A program made the position numbers and the translations under genes. From Paludibaculum sp. (GTDB taxonomy: Bacteria > Acidobacteriota > Terriglobia > Bryobacterales > Bryobacteraceae): a DNA stretch of 64,000 nt. The notes beneath the pieces are model-generated. The model was not told the origin of the DNA. It did no database searches and saw only the letters and a list, made by a program, of their open reading frames with translations. Of the stretch, positions 51,962 to 61,800 are shown in pieces. Numbering within the stretch: the first letter of the stretch is position 1; every line of letters begins with the position of its first letter. The stretch is from positions 124,001-188,000 of the forward strand of contig JARKQJ010000091.1 in the NCBI GenBank assembly GCA_029973955.1. The letters are read 5' to 3'.

Positions 51962-52977
51962 ACCCGGGGCCGGCAGAAGGCTGGGACCAGATCCGGAGAC
52001 TGCTGCAAACTGAGCCGTGGTCCTTCCAGTTCTTCCAGGCGATTCGTCTGCTGGAAAAACTGTGGCCGGACCAGGAGCCCATTGGCAGGTTTTCGTCGCC
52101 GGCCAGTGAGGTGGTCCGGCTGAGGGCCAATAGCGAAACGTCATTTCCCGCCAGCCAGGTCTTTTCCCTGGAGTGGCCGGAAGGCGGCGGCCAGCCCGTG
52201 ATGTCGGTGAACTTCATGGGACTAACGGGCCCTTCGGGAGTTCTGCCGCTCTATTATTCGATGATGGTGCGGGAGCGGTTGAGGGCGAAGGACCCCACGC
52301 TGCGCGACTTTCTTGCGATGTTCGACCATCGCATGCTCTCGCTCTTCTATCAGGCCTGGGAGAAGTACCATTTCGCGGTGGCCTACGAGAAGGGCCAGGG
52401 CGACCATCTGACACGCCGGTTGTTCGATCTGATCGGTATGGGGACGCCAGGCCTGCAGGGCCGGCAGGCGGTGCCGGATGACGGCCTGCTCTTCTACGCG
52501 GGGCTGCTGGGGCCGCACCCGCGCTCGGCGACGGCGCTGGCGCAGTTGCTGATGGACTACTTTGAGGTGCCGGTTTCGATCGAACAGTTCGTCGGTGCGT
52601 GGAGGAGCGTGGACGCAGATGTCCAGTGCTGTCTCGGCCGGGCGGGAGAATCCCAGCAGTTGGGGGTCGGCGTCGTCGTGGGGGATGAAGTTTGGGATCA
52701 GCAGGCGGGGATCCGAATCAGTTTGGGGCCGTTGAGCATCTCGCAGTATCTCGCGTTCCTTCCGAACGGGAGGTCGCATGGGCCCTTGAAGGCGCTCGTG
52801 GAGTTCTATACGGGTGGGGAGTTTGAGGTGGATGTGCAACTGGTGCTGAGGCGGGAGGATGTGCCTCAATGCGAACTGGGGGCGGATGGCTCATTCGCAC
52901 CCAGACTCGGCTGGTTGACGTGGTCCGGCACCGCACTGCGGAGCAGGGATGGAGATGAAACGATACTGCGGATCTGA
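51925..52977 (+). CDS. tssG: TssG, T6SS baseplate protein
   Basis: A 350-residue TssG (ImpH/VasB). Typical segments are PWSFQFFQAIRLLEKLWPDQEP, FMGLTGPSGVLPLYYSMMVRERL and DHRMLSLFYQAWEKYHFAVAYEKG. AAAGGAGGT lies upstream inside tssF. It forms the baseplate wedge with TssF and TssE. Confidence 0.96.
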   Translation: MGTAGRPENPPVNPGPAEGWDQIRRLLQTEPWSFQFFQAIRLLEKLWPDQEPIGRFSSPASEVVRLRANSETSFPASQVFSLEWPEGGGQPVMSVNFMGLTGPSGVLPLYYSMMVRERLRAKDPTLRDFLAMFDHRMLSLFYQAWEKYHFAVAYEKGQGDHLTRRLFDLIGMGTPGLQGRQAVPDDGLLFYAGLLGPHPRSATALAQLLMDYFEVPVSIEQFVGAWRSVDADVQCCLGRAGESQQLGVGVVVGDEVWDQQAGIRISLGPLSISQYLAFLPNGRSHGPLKALVEFYTGGEFEVDVQLVLRREDVPQCELGADGSFAPRLGWLTWSGTALRSRDGDETILRI

Positions 52978-52998
52978 ACCGCACAGAAGGAGGAAAGC

Positions 52999-55626
52999 AT
53001 GGCTGTGAATCTGAAGTCCCTGATCGGGAAGCTGAATGGGCCGACACGCAGCGCGCTGGAGGCCGCAGCGGGATTGTGCCTGTCGCGCACACACTACGAC
53101 ATCGAAGTGGAGCATTATCTGATGAAGCTCATGGAGGCGAGCGACACGGATGCTTCCAGGATCTTCTACAAGTTCGAGATCAACCAGTCCAGACTCACCG
53201 CGGAACTGACCAGGAGCCTGGACAAGCTGAAGTCCGGCAACGCCCGGACGCCCGCCATCAGTCCGTCGGTGCTGAGGATGATGACGGAGGCGTGGACTCT
53301 CGGTTCGATCGACTACGGGGCGGCCGAGATCCGGAGCGGCTTCACAATCCTGGCGCTGGCGCAGGACGAAGATCTGGCCCGGATGATGCGCGACGTGAGC
53401 CGGGAACTGCAGAAGATCGATGCCTCAGTGCTGAGGAAGGACTTCGTTGCCATTGTGGCGGGTTCGCATGAAGACGCGGCTACCGCCATGGCCGCGGACG
53501 TGCCGCGGGCGGGCGGTGGGGAAGCGGCCGCGCCGGCGCGGCCGGGCAGCACCCAGAACCTGGACCAGTTCACGGTGAACCTGACCGAACGCGCGAAGCA
53601 GGGCAAGGTGGATACTGTGCTGGGCCGCGATGCGGAGATCCGCCAGGTGATCGACGTCCTGATGAGGCGGCGCCAGAACAATCCGATTCTCACCGGTGAA
53701 GCCGGAGTGGGAAAGACGGCGGTGGTGGAAGGATTCGCCCAGCGGATCGTGCAGGGTGACGTGCCTCCGGCCCTCAGAAATGTGACGGTGCGAACGCTGG
53801 ACCTGGCACTATTGCAGGCCGGCGCCGGGATCAAGGGGGAGTTTGAGAACCGGCTCAAAGGACTGATTGAGGAGGTGAAGGGCTCACCGACGCCGATCAT
53901 TCTATTCATCGACGAAGCGCACACGATGATCGGCGCGGGAGGACAGGCCGGCCAGAACGATGCGGCGAATCTGCTGAAGCCCGCGCTGGCGCGCGGCGAA
54001 CTGCGGACCATCGCGGCCACCACGTGGAGCGAGTACAAGAAGTACTTCGAGAAAGATCCGGCGCTGGCGCGGCGGTTCCAGGTAGTCAAGGTGGAGGAGC
54101 CCACGGAGCAAGTTTGCACGGTGATGCTGCGGGGGATCGTGGGTGCCCTCGAGAAGCATCACAGCGTGCGGATTCTGGACGAGGGCGTGGCCGCCGCGGT
54201 CAGGCTGTCGCACCGCTACATCGCCGGCCGGCAACTGCCGGACAAGGCGGTGAGCGTGCTCGATACGGCCTGCGCCCGGCTCGCGTTGGGACAGAACTCG
54301 ACGCCTCCGGCCATCGAGGATTGCACCAGGCAGCTGGACGACCTGGCGGTGCAGGAGCGCGTGCTATCGCGCGAGGAGGCCGCGGGGGCGGATCATGGAG
54401 AGCGGCTCAGCGCGATCGCCGAGCGCCGCACAAAGCTGAGCGCTGAACTGGATGCGCTGAAAACGCGATTTGAGAAAGAGTCGGAGTTGGTGGCCAGGAT
54501 TCGCGAACTGCGCGGAAAACTGGAGGAGGGGGCCGGAGAGCGCGAGCCGCAGCGCGAGGATCTGCATGCACTGGAGGCGGAGCTTTCCGCGCTTCAAGGC
54601 GACAGGCCGCTGATGCGTGTGTGTGTCGATACGCATGTGGTGGGTGAAGTGATCGCCAACTGGACGGGCATTCCCGTCGGGAAGATGATGAAGGATGAGG
54701 TGGAGACCGTGCTCAACCTGGATCGGCATCTGGGGGCGCGGGTGATCGGGCAGGACGGCGCACTGCAGAGCATCAGCCAGCGGATTCGGACTTCGAAAGC
54801 GAGCCTGGAGGATCCCAATAAGCCGATCGGCGTTTTCATGCTGGTAGGACCCAGCGGCGTGGGCAAGACCGAGACAGCCCTCGCCCTGGCGGACATGATG
54901 TACGGCGGAGAGAAGAACGTCATCACAATCAACATGTCCGAGTTTCAGGAGGCGCACACGGTGTCGACCCTGAAAGGCTCGCCTCCGGGCTATGTGGGTT
55001 ACGGGGAAGGCGGCGTACTGACGGAAGCGGTGCGGCGGAGGCCCTATTCGGTCGTCCTGCTGGACGAAGTGGAGAAGGCGCATCCCGATGTGCTGGAGCT
55101 GTTCTTCCAGGTCTTTGACAAAGGCCAGATGGAAGACGGGGAAGGCCGGGAGATCGACTTCAAGAACACGGTGATTATTCTAACCACGAATGCGGCCACC
55201 GACACGATGGCCAAGCTCTGCGCAGATCCGGAGACGATGCCGCTGCCGGAGCCGCTGGTGCAGGCGATCAAACCCGAGTTGAACAAGGTGTTCAAGCCGG
55301 CGTTTCTGGGCCGCATGGTGATCATCCCCTACTATCCGGTTCGGGACGAGGCGCTGAAGCAGATCATTCGCCTGAAGCTGGGCAAGATTGTCCGCCGGCT
55401 GAAGGAGAATCACAAGACGGATCTGCTGTTCGGCGAAAGCCTGGTGGATGCGGTCGCCACGCGTTGCACCGAAGTGGAGAGCGGCGCCAGAAATGTGGAC
55501 AACATCCTCACGAATACGCTGCTTCCGGAGATCTCGCGGCAACTGCTGGTGAAGATTGCGGAAGGGGCGAAGGTGGAGTCGATTCGAGTTGACGTCGGAG
55601 ACGACGGTAACTTCACCTATTGTTAG
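52999..55626 (+). CDS. clpV: ClpV (TssH), T6SS sheath-disassembly ATPase
   Basis: An 875-residue Hsp100 ATPase. An N-terminal ClpV-type N-domain (SLIGKLNGPTRSALEAAAGLCLSRTHYDIEVEHYL) is followed by two AAA+ modules: Walker A GEAGVGKT (about residue 233) with ILFIDEAHTMIGAGG, and GPSGVGKTETAL with VVLLDEVEKAHP. The middle domain with coiled-coil lies between. ClpV unfolds the contracted TssBC sheath for recycling. AAGGAGG precedes the ATG. Confidence 0.97.
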   Translation: MAVNLKSLIGKLNGPTRSALEAAAGLCLSRTHYDIEVEHYLMKLMEASDTDASRIFYKFEINQSRLTAELTRSLDKLKSGNARTPAISPSVLRMMTEAWTLGSIDYGAAEIRSGFTILALAQDEDLARMMRDVSRELQKIDASVLRKDFVAIVAGSHEDAATAMAADVPRAGGGEAAAPARPGSTQNLDQFTVNLTERAKQGKVDTVLGRDAEIRQVIDVLMRRRQNNPILTGEAGVGKTAVVEGFAQRIVQGDVPPALRNVTVRTLDLALLQAGAGIKGEFENRLKGLIEEVKGSPTPIILFIDEAHTMIGAGGQAGQNDAANLLKPALARGELRTIAATTWSEYKKYFEKDPALARRFQVVKVEEPTEQVCTVMLRGIVGALEKHHSVRILDEGVAAAVRLSHRYIAGRQLPDKAVSVLDTACARLALGQNSTPPAIEDCTRQLDDLAVQERVLSREEAAGADHGERLSAIAERRTKLSAELDALKTRFEKESELVARIRELRGKLEEGAGEREPQREDLHALEAELSALQGDRPLMRVCVDTHVVGEVIANWTGIPVGKMMKDEVETVLNLDRHLGARVIGQDGALQSISQRIRTSKASLEDPNKPIGVFMLVGPSGVGKTETALALADMMYGGEKNVITINMSEFQEAHTVSTLKGSPPGYVGYGEGGVLTEAVRRRPYSVVLLDEVEKAHPDVLELFFQVFDKGQMEDGEGREIDFKNTVIILTTNAATDTMAKLCADPETMPLPEPLVQAIKPELNKVFKPAFLGRMVIIPYYPVRDEALKQIIRLKLGKIVRRLKENHKTDLLFGESLVDAVATRCTEVESGARNVDNILTNTLLPEISRQLLVKIAEGAKVESIRVDVGDDGNFTYC

Positions 55627-55650
55627 CCCGACCAGACTGAGGAGAAGAGC

Positions 55651-57738
55651 ATGTCATCGACGATCGCAAGTGCCAACCGATTGCTGTTCCTGGACGCACC
55701 AGGCCTGCCGGCATCACTGAGCATCGAGTCGTTTGAGGGAGCAGAGGGGCTTTCGATGCTGTTCTCCTTCAGGCTGGAACTGGTTACCGAGGATCCGAAA
55801 GTCGGATTCCCCGCGCTGCTCGGAAAGCAGGTGAGTTTCGGGGTGACGCCACAGCAGGGAGAGAAGGGCCGGTTCTTCCATGGACTCGTCGTGGGGCTTT
55901 CGCAGGGAATGCACACGCAACGCTACGCCCGGTACAGCGCGGAAGTCGTGCCGCAGATGTGGACTCTGACAAAGAAGTTCCAGACCCGCATCTTCCAGCA
56001 GAAGACGGTGGAGGAGATCCTCAAAAAGGTAATCGGGTCCATCCCGGTGAGGTTTGAACTGCGCGGTTCCTACGCTCCGCGGGACTATTGCGTGCAGTAC
56101 CGGGAGACCGATTTCAACTTCATCAGCAGGCTAATGGAGGAGGAGGGGATCTTCTACTATTTCGAACACCTGCAGGGACAGCACACACTGGTCATCACCG
56201 ATACGGTGGCCGGCTTGAAGGAGATCCCAGGGACGAGCCGGATCAACTTCGAGGCGGTCTCCGCGGCGCGAGCGTATGAGTCCCGGATTTCGAACTGGTG
56301 GAAGAGGCAGAAGCTCGGCACGGGGCAGGTCATGCTGCAGGACTACAATTACGGTTCCGCCTCGACGAGCAGCTCATCCCGAAACGTGCGGCCGAACGTG
56401 CAGGTGGGCCGCGTCAGTCACAATCTTGCACTGGGCGGTTCAGGGAGTTGGGAAGCTTACGACTACCCATCGAGGGCAAAGCTGGCATTGAACAAGCCGG
56501 GCGACACGCACAAGGAACTCGAGAAGGGCGTGGTGCCGATGATGGAGCGGATTGAGGCGGCGGAGATCGAAGTGGGAGGCGATTCCAACGTCGACAGGCT
56601 TACTCCTGGATTCAAGTTCACCTTCGTGAACCACTCGCATGAGGACGGGGCCTATTACGTCACGCGGGTGACGCACTCGGCGAGCGACGCGTCGGGTGAA
56701 ACGACAGAAGGGGCGGGGGAGTATTACAGCAACCGCTTCGAATGCAAGCCGATGACGCTCCCGTTCCGGCCGCCGGTTGTGGCCTGGAAGCCCCAGGTGG
56801 TCGGCTGCGAGTCCGCGAGGGTCGTGGGGCCAGCCGGGGAGGAGATCTATGTCGACGAAATGGGACGGGTGAAGGTCCAGTTTTTCTGGGATCGGGAGGG
56901 GAAGTGGAAGGACACCAGTTCGTGCTGGGTCCGCGTGGCCACATCGTGGGCCGGGCGCAACTGGGGCGCGATTCATATTCCGCGGATCGGCCAGGAAGTG
57001 CTGGTGAGCTTTTTGGAGGGGGATCCGGACCATCCGGTGATTGTGGGGAGCGTCTACAACGGCGACATGATGCCGCCGTATCAACTGCCGGACAACAAGA
57101 CGCAGAGCGGGATCAAGTCGAGAAGTTCGCGTGGCGGCGGCACGAGCAACTTCAACGAGTTCAGGTTTGAGGACAAGCTGGGCTCGGAGCAGGTCTTCCT
57201 GCATGCCGAGAAGAACCAGGACATCGAAGTTGAGAACGACGAGACGCAGTGGGTGGGGCATGACCGGACGACGAAGATCGACCACGACAACAAAACGACG
57301 ATCGGCCATGACGACCAGGCCACCATCGGGAACAACGAGACGATCAGCATCGGCAACAACCGCTCCGTAACCATCAGCTCAAACGATGATGAGACGGTGG
57401 GAGGCTCGCAGACGATCACCATCGCCAGGAGTCAAAGCGTAACAGTGGGCCAGAGCACCACGATTACGATTGCCAGTTCGAAGTCAGAGACTGTGGGGGG
57501 CAGCGTCACCAGTTCGGTTGCAGCCTCGATCACCGTCACCTCCGGCGGTGGGATCACCATCACCTCCGGGGGGCCGGTGGCGGTGAGCGCCGGCGGTCCG
57601 GTGACGGTGAACTCCGCAATGATTTCGCTCAATGCGGCCATGGTGCAGGTAGCCGGCGTCCTGCAGTGCACGACGCTGATCGCGGCGACTTCGGTGGTCT
57701 CGCCGAGTTACACGCCGGGCGTGGGCAACATGATTTAG
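55651..57738 (+). CDS. vgrG: VgrG (TssI), T6SS spike protein
   Basis: A 695-residue VgrG. The gp27-like part (residues 1-380) has YCVQYRETDFNFISRLMEEEGIFYYFEH, and the gp5-like OB fold has VDEMGRVKVQFFWDREGK and SWAGRNWGAIHIPRIGQEVLVSFLEGDPDHPVIVGSVYN. The tail is a beta-helix with Thr/Ile/Gly repeats (NETISIGNNRSVTI). It ends SPSYTPGVGNMI with no added effector domain. No PAAR gene is nearby. CTGAGGAG precedes the ATG. Confidence 0.97.
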   Translation: MSSTIASANRLLFLDAPGLPASLSIESFEGAEGLSMLFSFRLELVTEDPKVGFPALLGKQVSFGVTPQQGEKGRFFHGLVVGLSQGMHTQRYARYSAEVVPQMWTLTKKFQTRIFQQKTVEEILKKVIGSIPVRFELRGSYAPRDYCVQYRETDFNFISRLMEEEGIFYYFEHLQGQHTLVITDTVAGLKEIPGTSRINFEAVSAARAYESRISNWWKRQKLGTGQVMLQDYNYGSASTSSSSRNVRPNVQVGRVSHNLALGGSGSWEAYDYPSRAKLALNKPGDTHKELEKGVVPMMERIEAAEIEVGGDSNVDRLTPGFKFTFVNHSHEDGAYYVTRVTHSASDASGETTEGAGEYYSNRFECKPMTLPFRPPVVAWKPQVVGCESARVVGPAGEEIYVDEMGRVKVQFFWDREGKWKDTSSCWVRVATSWAGRNWGAIHIPRIGQEVLVSFLEGDPDHPVIVGSVYNGDMMPPYQLPDNKTQSGIKSRSSRGGGTSNFNEFRFEDKLGSEQVFLHAEKNQDIEVENDETQWVGHDRTTKIDHDNKTTIGHDDQATIGNNETISIGNNRSVTISSNDDETVGGSQTITIARSQSVTVGQSTTITIASSKSETVGGSVTSSVAASITVTSGGGITITSGGPVAVSAGGPVTVNSAMISLNAAMVQVAGVLQCTTLIAATSVVSPSYTPGVGNMI

Positions 57739-58734
57739 GTGCGAAGCAAGATGGCCGAAGAGCGCCAAGTGGGAGAGTTGCTGGAGAGTCCGGCAGAGAG
57801 CGACCGCCTGATCGGGCTGGCGCAGCTGATGTCGCCGGAAGCGGAGGTGGGGCCGCATCTTGCGTCGGTGATGAGTTGCCTGCGGCACGAATCCGAGCCG
57901 GTCCGGCACCTGGCGGTGGCGGTTCTCGGGCGCGTGCGGCCGCCGGCGGTCATGGGCCTGCTGGAGGCGCTCGGCAAGACTCAGACGGTACCGGTGAGAA
58001 TGGCGGCGGCGGCGGTGGTGGCCGGAATCGGCGCGGATGCATCGCAGGCGGTGCCGGAACTTTGCCGCTGTTTGACGTCGGAAGACGAGAGTCTGCGATC
58101 CGTGGCATCGGTCGCCCTGGGCAAGGTGGGCGCGGGGTCGGTGGAGGGATTGAGGCGAATGCTGCAGTTCAGCGATCTGGCCGTTGTCACCTGCGCAGTG
58201 AACTCCCTGGCGATGGTGGGCACGGCCGCGGCCGCGGCGATCCCGGACATCCGGGCGGTAGGAAGCCGCAGCCCCGTGCTGCTTCAATTGGCCTGCGCCA
58301 CGGCACTGGCCTCCATCTCGGGGGATCCGGGCAGTGGCCTTCCGATGCTGAGAGCGGCGCTTGGCTCCGCGGACCCGGCCATCAGGAAGGCCGCTCTGGG
58401 GCGGATCGCGCAACTCGGTCCACTGGCAAAGGACGCGATCCCGGACGTCGGGCGCCTGGTACGCGATCCGGAGAAGAGTGTGCGGGCGGAGGCCTGTCTC
58501 AGTTTGGGCCGGATCAGGACGCAGGAGAACCAGGTTGGGCACATACTGGCCGAGGCAATGGCCGACGTGGAGGCCGAGGTTCGAATGTGCGCGATCATTG
58601 GCATGTCTGGCATGGGTGATTTCGCCAAGTCCTGGGATGCGCATCTCAGGGCACGGTTCGATGACCCCGATGAGAATGTAGCAGCCGCCGCAAAAGCGCT
58701 GGTGGGCACGCTACAGGGGATTGATCGTCGCTGA
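57739..58734 (+). CDS. HEAT-repeat protein after vgrG
   Basis: A 331-residue protein of repeated 30-40-residue helical pairs, e.g. SLRSVASVALGKVGAGSVEGLRRML, VLLQLACATALASISGDPG and RAEACLSLGRIRTQENQVGHILAEAMADVEAEVRMCAIIGMSGMGDF: HEAT or PBS-lyase-type repeats. Such proteins bind other proteins. It starts directly after the vgrG stop (GTG 57739, or ATG 57751), so it is part of the operon and may be an adaptor for a VgrG cargo, but no effector gene is seen beside it. Function unproven. Confidence 0.82.
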   Translation: MRSKMAEERQVGELLESPAESDRLIGLAQLMSPEAEVGPHLASVMSCLRHESEPVRHLAVAVLGRVRPPAVMGLLEALGKTQTVPVRMAAAAVVAGIGADASQAVPELCRCLTSEDESLRSVASVALGKVGAGSVEGLRRMLQFSDLAVVTCAVNSLAMVGTAAAAAIPDIRAVGSRSPVLLQLACATALASISGDPGSGLPMLRAALGSADPAIRKAALGRIAQLGPLAKDAIPDVGRLVRDPEKSVRAEACLSLGRIRTQENQVGHILAEAMADVEAEVRMCAIIGMSGMGDFAKSWDAHLRARFDDPDENVAAAAKALVGTLQGIDRR

Positions 58735-58816
58735 CCGGTCAGCCGTGCCGCCAGCCATCGCATCTCCACAGGCGCATCTATAATGTTCAAAGCGCTCAAG
58801 GAGAGGAATCTCTGAC

Positions 58817-61800
58817 TTGCCCGATCCAGACCCCATCGATTCGAAGATCAGCAAGTACGAGATCATCTCGCTTGTCGGTGAGGGCGGATTCGGCCGCGTC
58901 TACAAAGCGCGGCATCCCCAGGTCGGACACCTGGTTGCGATCAAGGTGCTCACCGCGGACCAGGATCCTGATTCACTGGCCCGTTTCCGCAGCGAGGCGA
59001 TGATCGCGGGTTCGTTGCGCCATCCGAACGTTGTCACGATCTACGATTTCGGCGAGGACCAGGGCCGGCCGTACCTCGTCATGGAGTTTCTGACCGGGCA
59101 GGACCTGGCGCACATTCTGGCTGAGAAGAAACCGTTGACCACGCTGGACAAGATCCGGATCCTGCTGGAAGTGTCGAGCGGCCTCAACTATGCCCATGGA
59201 AAGGGCATTGTTCATCGGGACGTGAAGCCGGCCAATATCATGGTGCTGGAAGACGGCTCGGTCAAGGTGACGGACTTCGGGATTGCCCGGATCACCGAGG
59301 CTCAGACTCAAAGACAGACCGCAACCGGCCTCATGATCGGCAGCGTGCTCTGGATGGCTCCGGAGCAACTGAACGGCATGGACGCCGATGTGCAGACGGA
59401 TATTTGGGCCTATGGCGTGACAGCCTTTGAGTTCCTCTCCGGCGTCCACCCGTTCCGGGCCATGGAGCGAGGCAACACGGGCCTGCTGGTTTCGGCGATC
59501 ACGCAGAAGCAGATCCCCAAGCTGACCACCTTCGCTCCGGACATTTCACCGGCGCTCGTGGAGATCGTCAACAAATGCCTGCAAAGAGAACGGGCGCTGC
59601 GGTATGAATCGCTCGACGATGTCACGAACGATCTCCGGCCGCTGCTGGATGAAGAGCGGCGGGCCAGGGCGCAGATTGTGCTGCGGCAGGTCGAGCGGGA
59701 GTATTCGACAGACAACCCGGATCAGGCGTTGAAGCTAGTGCGGGAGGCCCTGGACCTGGACCCGCAATCGGTGGCGGCCCGCGAGTGGCGGGCCCGGCTT
59801 CAGAAGGAGAGCTCTCAGCGGGCCCAGCAAAAGCGTGTGAAAGAACTGGTTCATCTGGCGGAACAAGCGAGAGAGTCCGGCAAGTTCGAAGAGGCGGCGA
59901 CGCATCTCGAACTCGCACAGCAGATCGAGCCCCAGAGCAAAACCATCCAGATGCTGCTGAAGGAAGTGCAGTCCGATCTGGACAGGCAGCAACTGAAGCG
60001 GCTGACCGGCAGAGCGAGGGAGTTGTTTGAGTCCTACGACTATGAAGGTGCGCGGTCCGTTCTCCTGCAGGCTTCCGCCATCGATCCGGCCGATGACGCC
60101 GTGGCGGCGCTATTCGCCGAGATTGATGAAGAGGAGAAGCGTCTTGCCCAATCCAAGGCGATGCAGGCGGTGTTGCGGCGGGCGGAAGACCTGCTCCACT
60201 CCGGGCTTCTGAAAGAAAGCGAGACCTGCGCGGAAACAGCGCTGGCGGGCATGCCGCAACACAGTGCGTTTACGCGAGTGCGCGGCGAAATGGAACGGGT
60301 TCTCGCCGAGGCCCGGCGCAAGCTGAATGCCGTGTCGGTGGTGCAGAAAGCGCGTTCGCTCATGGACGGCGGCAATCTGGATGAGTCCATTACCACGTTG
60401 GGGACTTTGGGTGAGGCTCTGCACGATTCGCCCGATGCGATTTCTTTGCGGGAAGAGCTCCGGCGCAGATTCAACGCGCGGAAACGCCACGACTACCTTC
60501 AGTCTTCGCTGGAATCCGCGGAGCAGGAGGCCAGCCAGGAGCATTGGGATGAGGCCGTGCGGTTACTGGAGCTGGCGATTCAGAAGCAAGGGCCGGATCC
60601 CACTTTGGAGCAGGTTCTGGAGGAGTACCGCGAGAAGCTCCGGCTCCGGAACGAGAGCAAGCGGCGTGAACAGGCGCGCCAGGCGGCACTCGCCCGGGCG
60701 GACGAACTGGAGGCCAAGGGGCTTCTCGAAGAAGCTGCCGACACTCTTGCAAAGTCACTGAAGGTCCACGGGGATGACGAACGGCTGGCCGCGCGCTTCC
60801 ACCAGTTGGAACTGACTCTGCGCGATGCGCGCGTGGAACAGGACCGGCGTGGACGGATCGAGCAGGGTATCAGCGAAATCGAGAGACTTCTGCAGGCCTT
60901 CCGCTTCAAGGATGCCGCCGCCGCCGCTGAGGCGCTGGAGGCGGAGCTCGGCCCCGATGAGCGGCTGAGCGCCATCGCAGCAAGGATTGCGCCGGCCAAG
61001 GCACAGTGGGAAGCGGAGAGGATTCGCGCGGAGCAGTCGCGCGCGGCCCTGGAAAATGCGAGTCTGGCTCTCGCGAAGGGCGACCCGCAAGCGGCGCTGC
61101 GGTTGTTGGCAGAGGCGCCGTCTGAAGGCACTGGCCTGGAGTCCGCCATCGAAGAGATGCGCATCACGATCGGGCGTGAAATCTCCCGGGCGCAGCGCAT
61201 GGCGAAGGGCCGCGAGGCCTTGCAGCGGGCGGAAGACCTGGTTCGGGCCGGCAAACTGGAGGATGCAATCGGGGTACTGCAGAGTGCAGTGACCCAGGGG
61301 GTGGTCTCCGAAGAGATGGAGACGCGCCTGGTTCAATTGCGGCAGTCCTTCGCCCAGCAGGAGTCGTCGCGGCAACGGGAAGAGGGGCTTCGAAAGGCGC
61401 GGCGCCGGGCCGCGGAGTTGGAGGCTCGCGGAGATTTTTCGGCCGCGCTGGCAGAGGCGGAGGCGGCGCTGGCGGGGTATGGCGACGATGAGGAACTGAA
61501 GCGGCAGTGCGAGATTCTACGCGAGGCTGTGACCAGACGAACGCGGGAACGGGAGCGGATCGAGCGGCTGCAGCGGGTTCGGGAAACGGTCTCGCGCCTG
61601 GCCACAGCGGGGGACCTGGCCAAGGCGCTGGGCGAGGTGGAAAGGGCGATTGCGGACTATCCCGGAGAGCCGGAGATCCTGGGGTTGCGGGAAAGTCTGC
61701 GCGCGCAATTGCAGGTGGAGGAGGCGCGCCGGCAGCGGCTCACGCTCATCGAATCCTCGATTCGCAATGCTGAGAGGCTCGCTCAAGAGAAGAAATATGA

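Noticed and set aside
44522-57738. A contractile prophage tail or extracellular contractile injection system
   Set aside because: TssK, TssL, TssM, TagJ and ClpV are present, and there are no capsid, terminase, lysis or integrase genes, so it is a T6SS.
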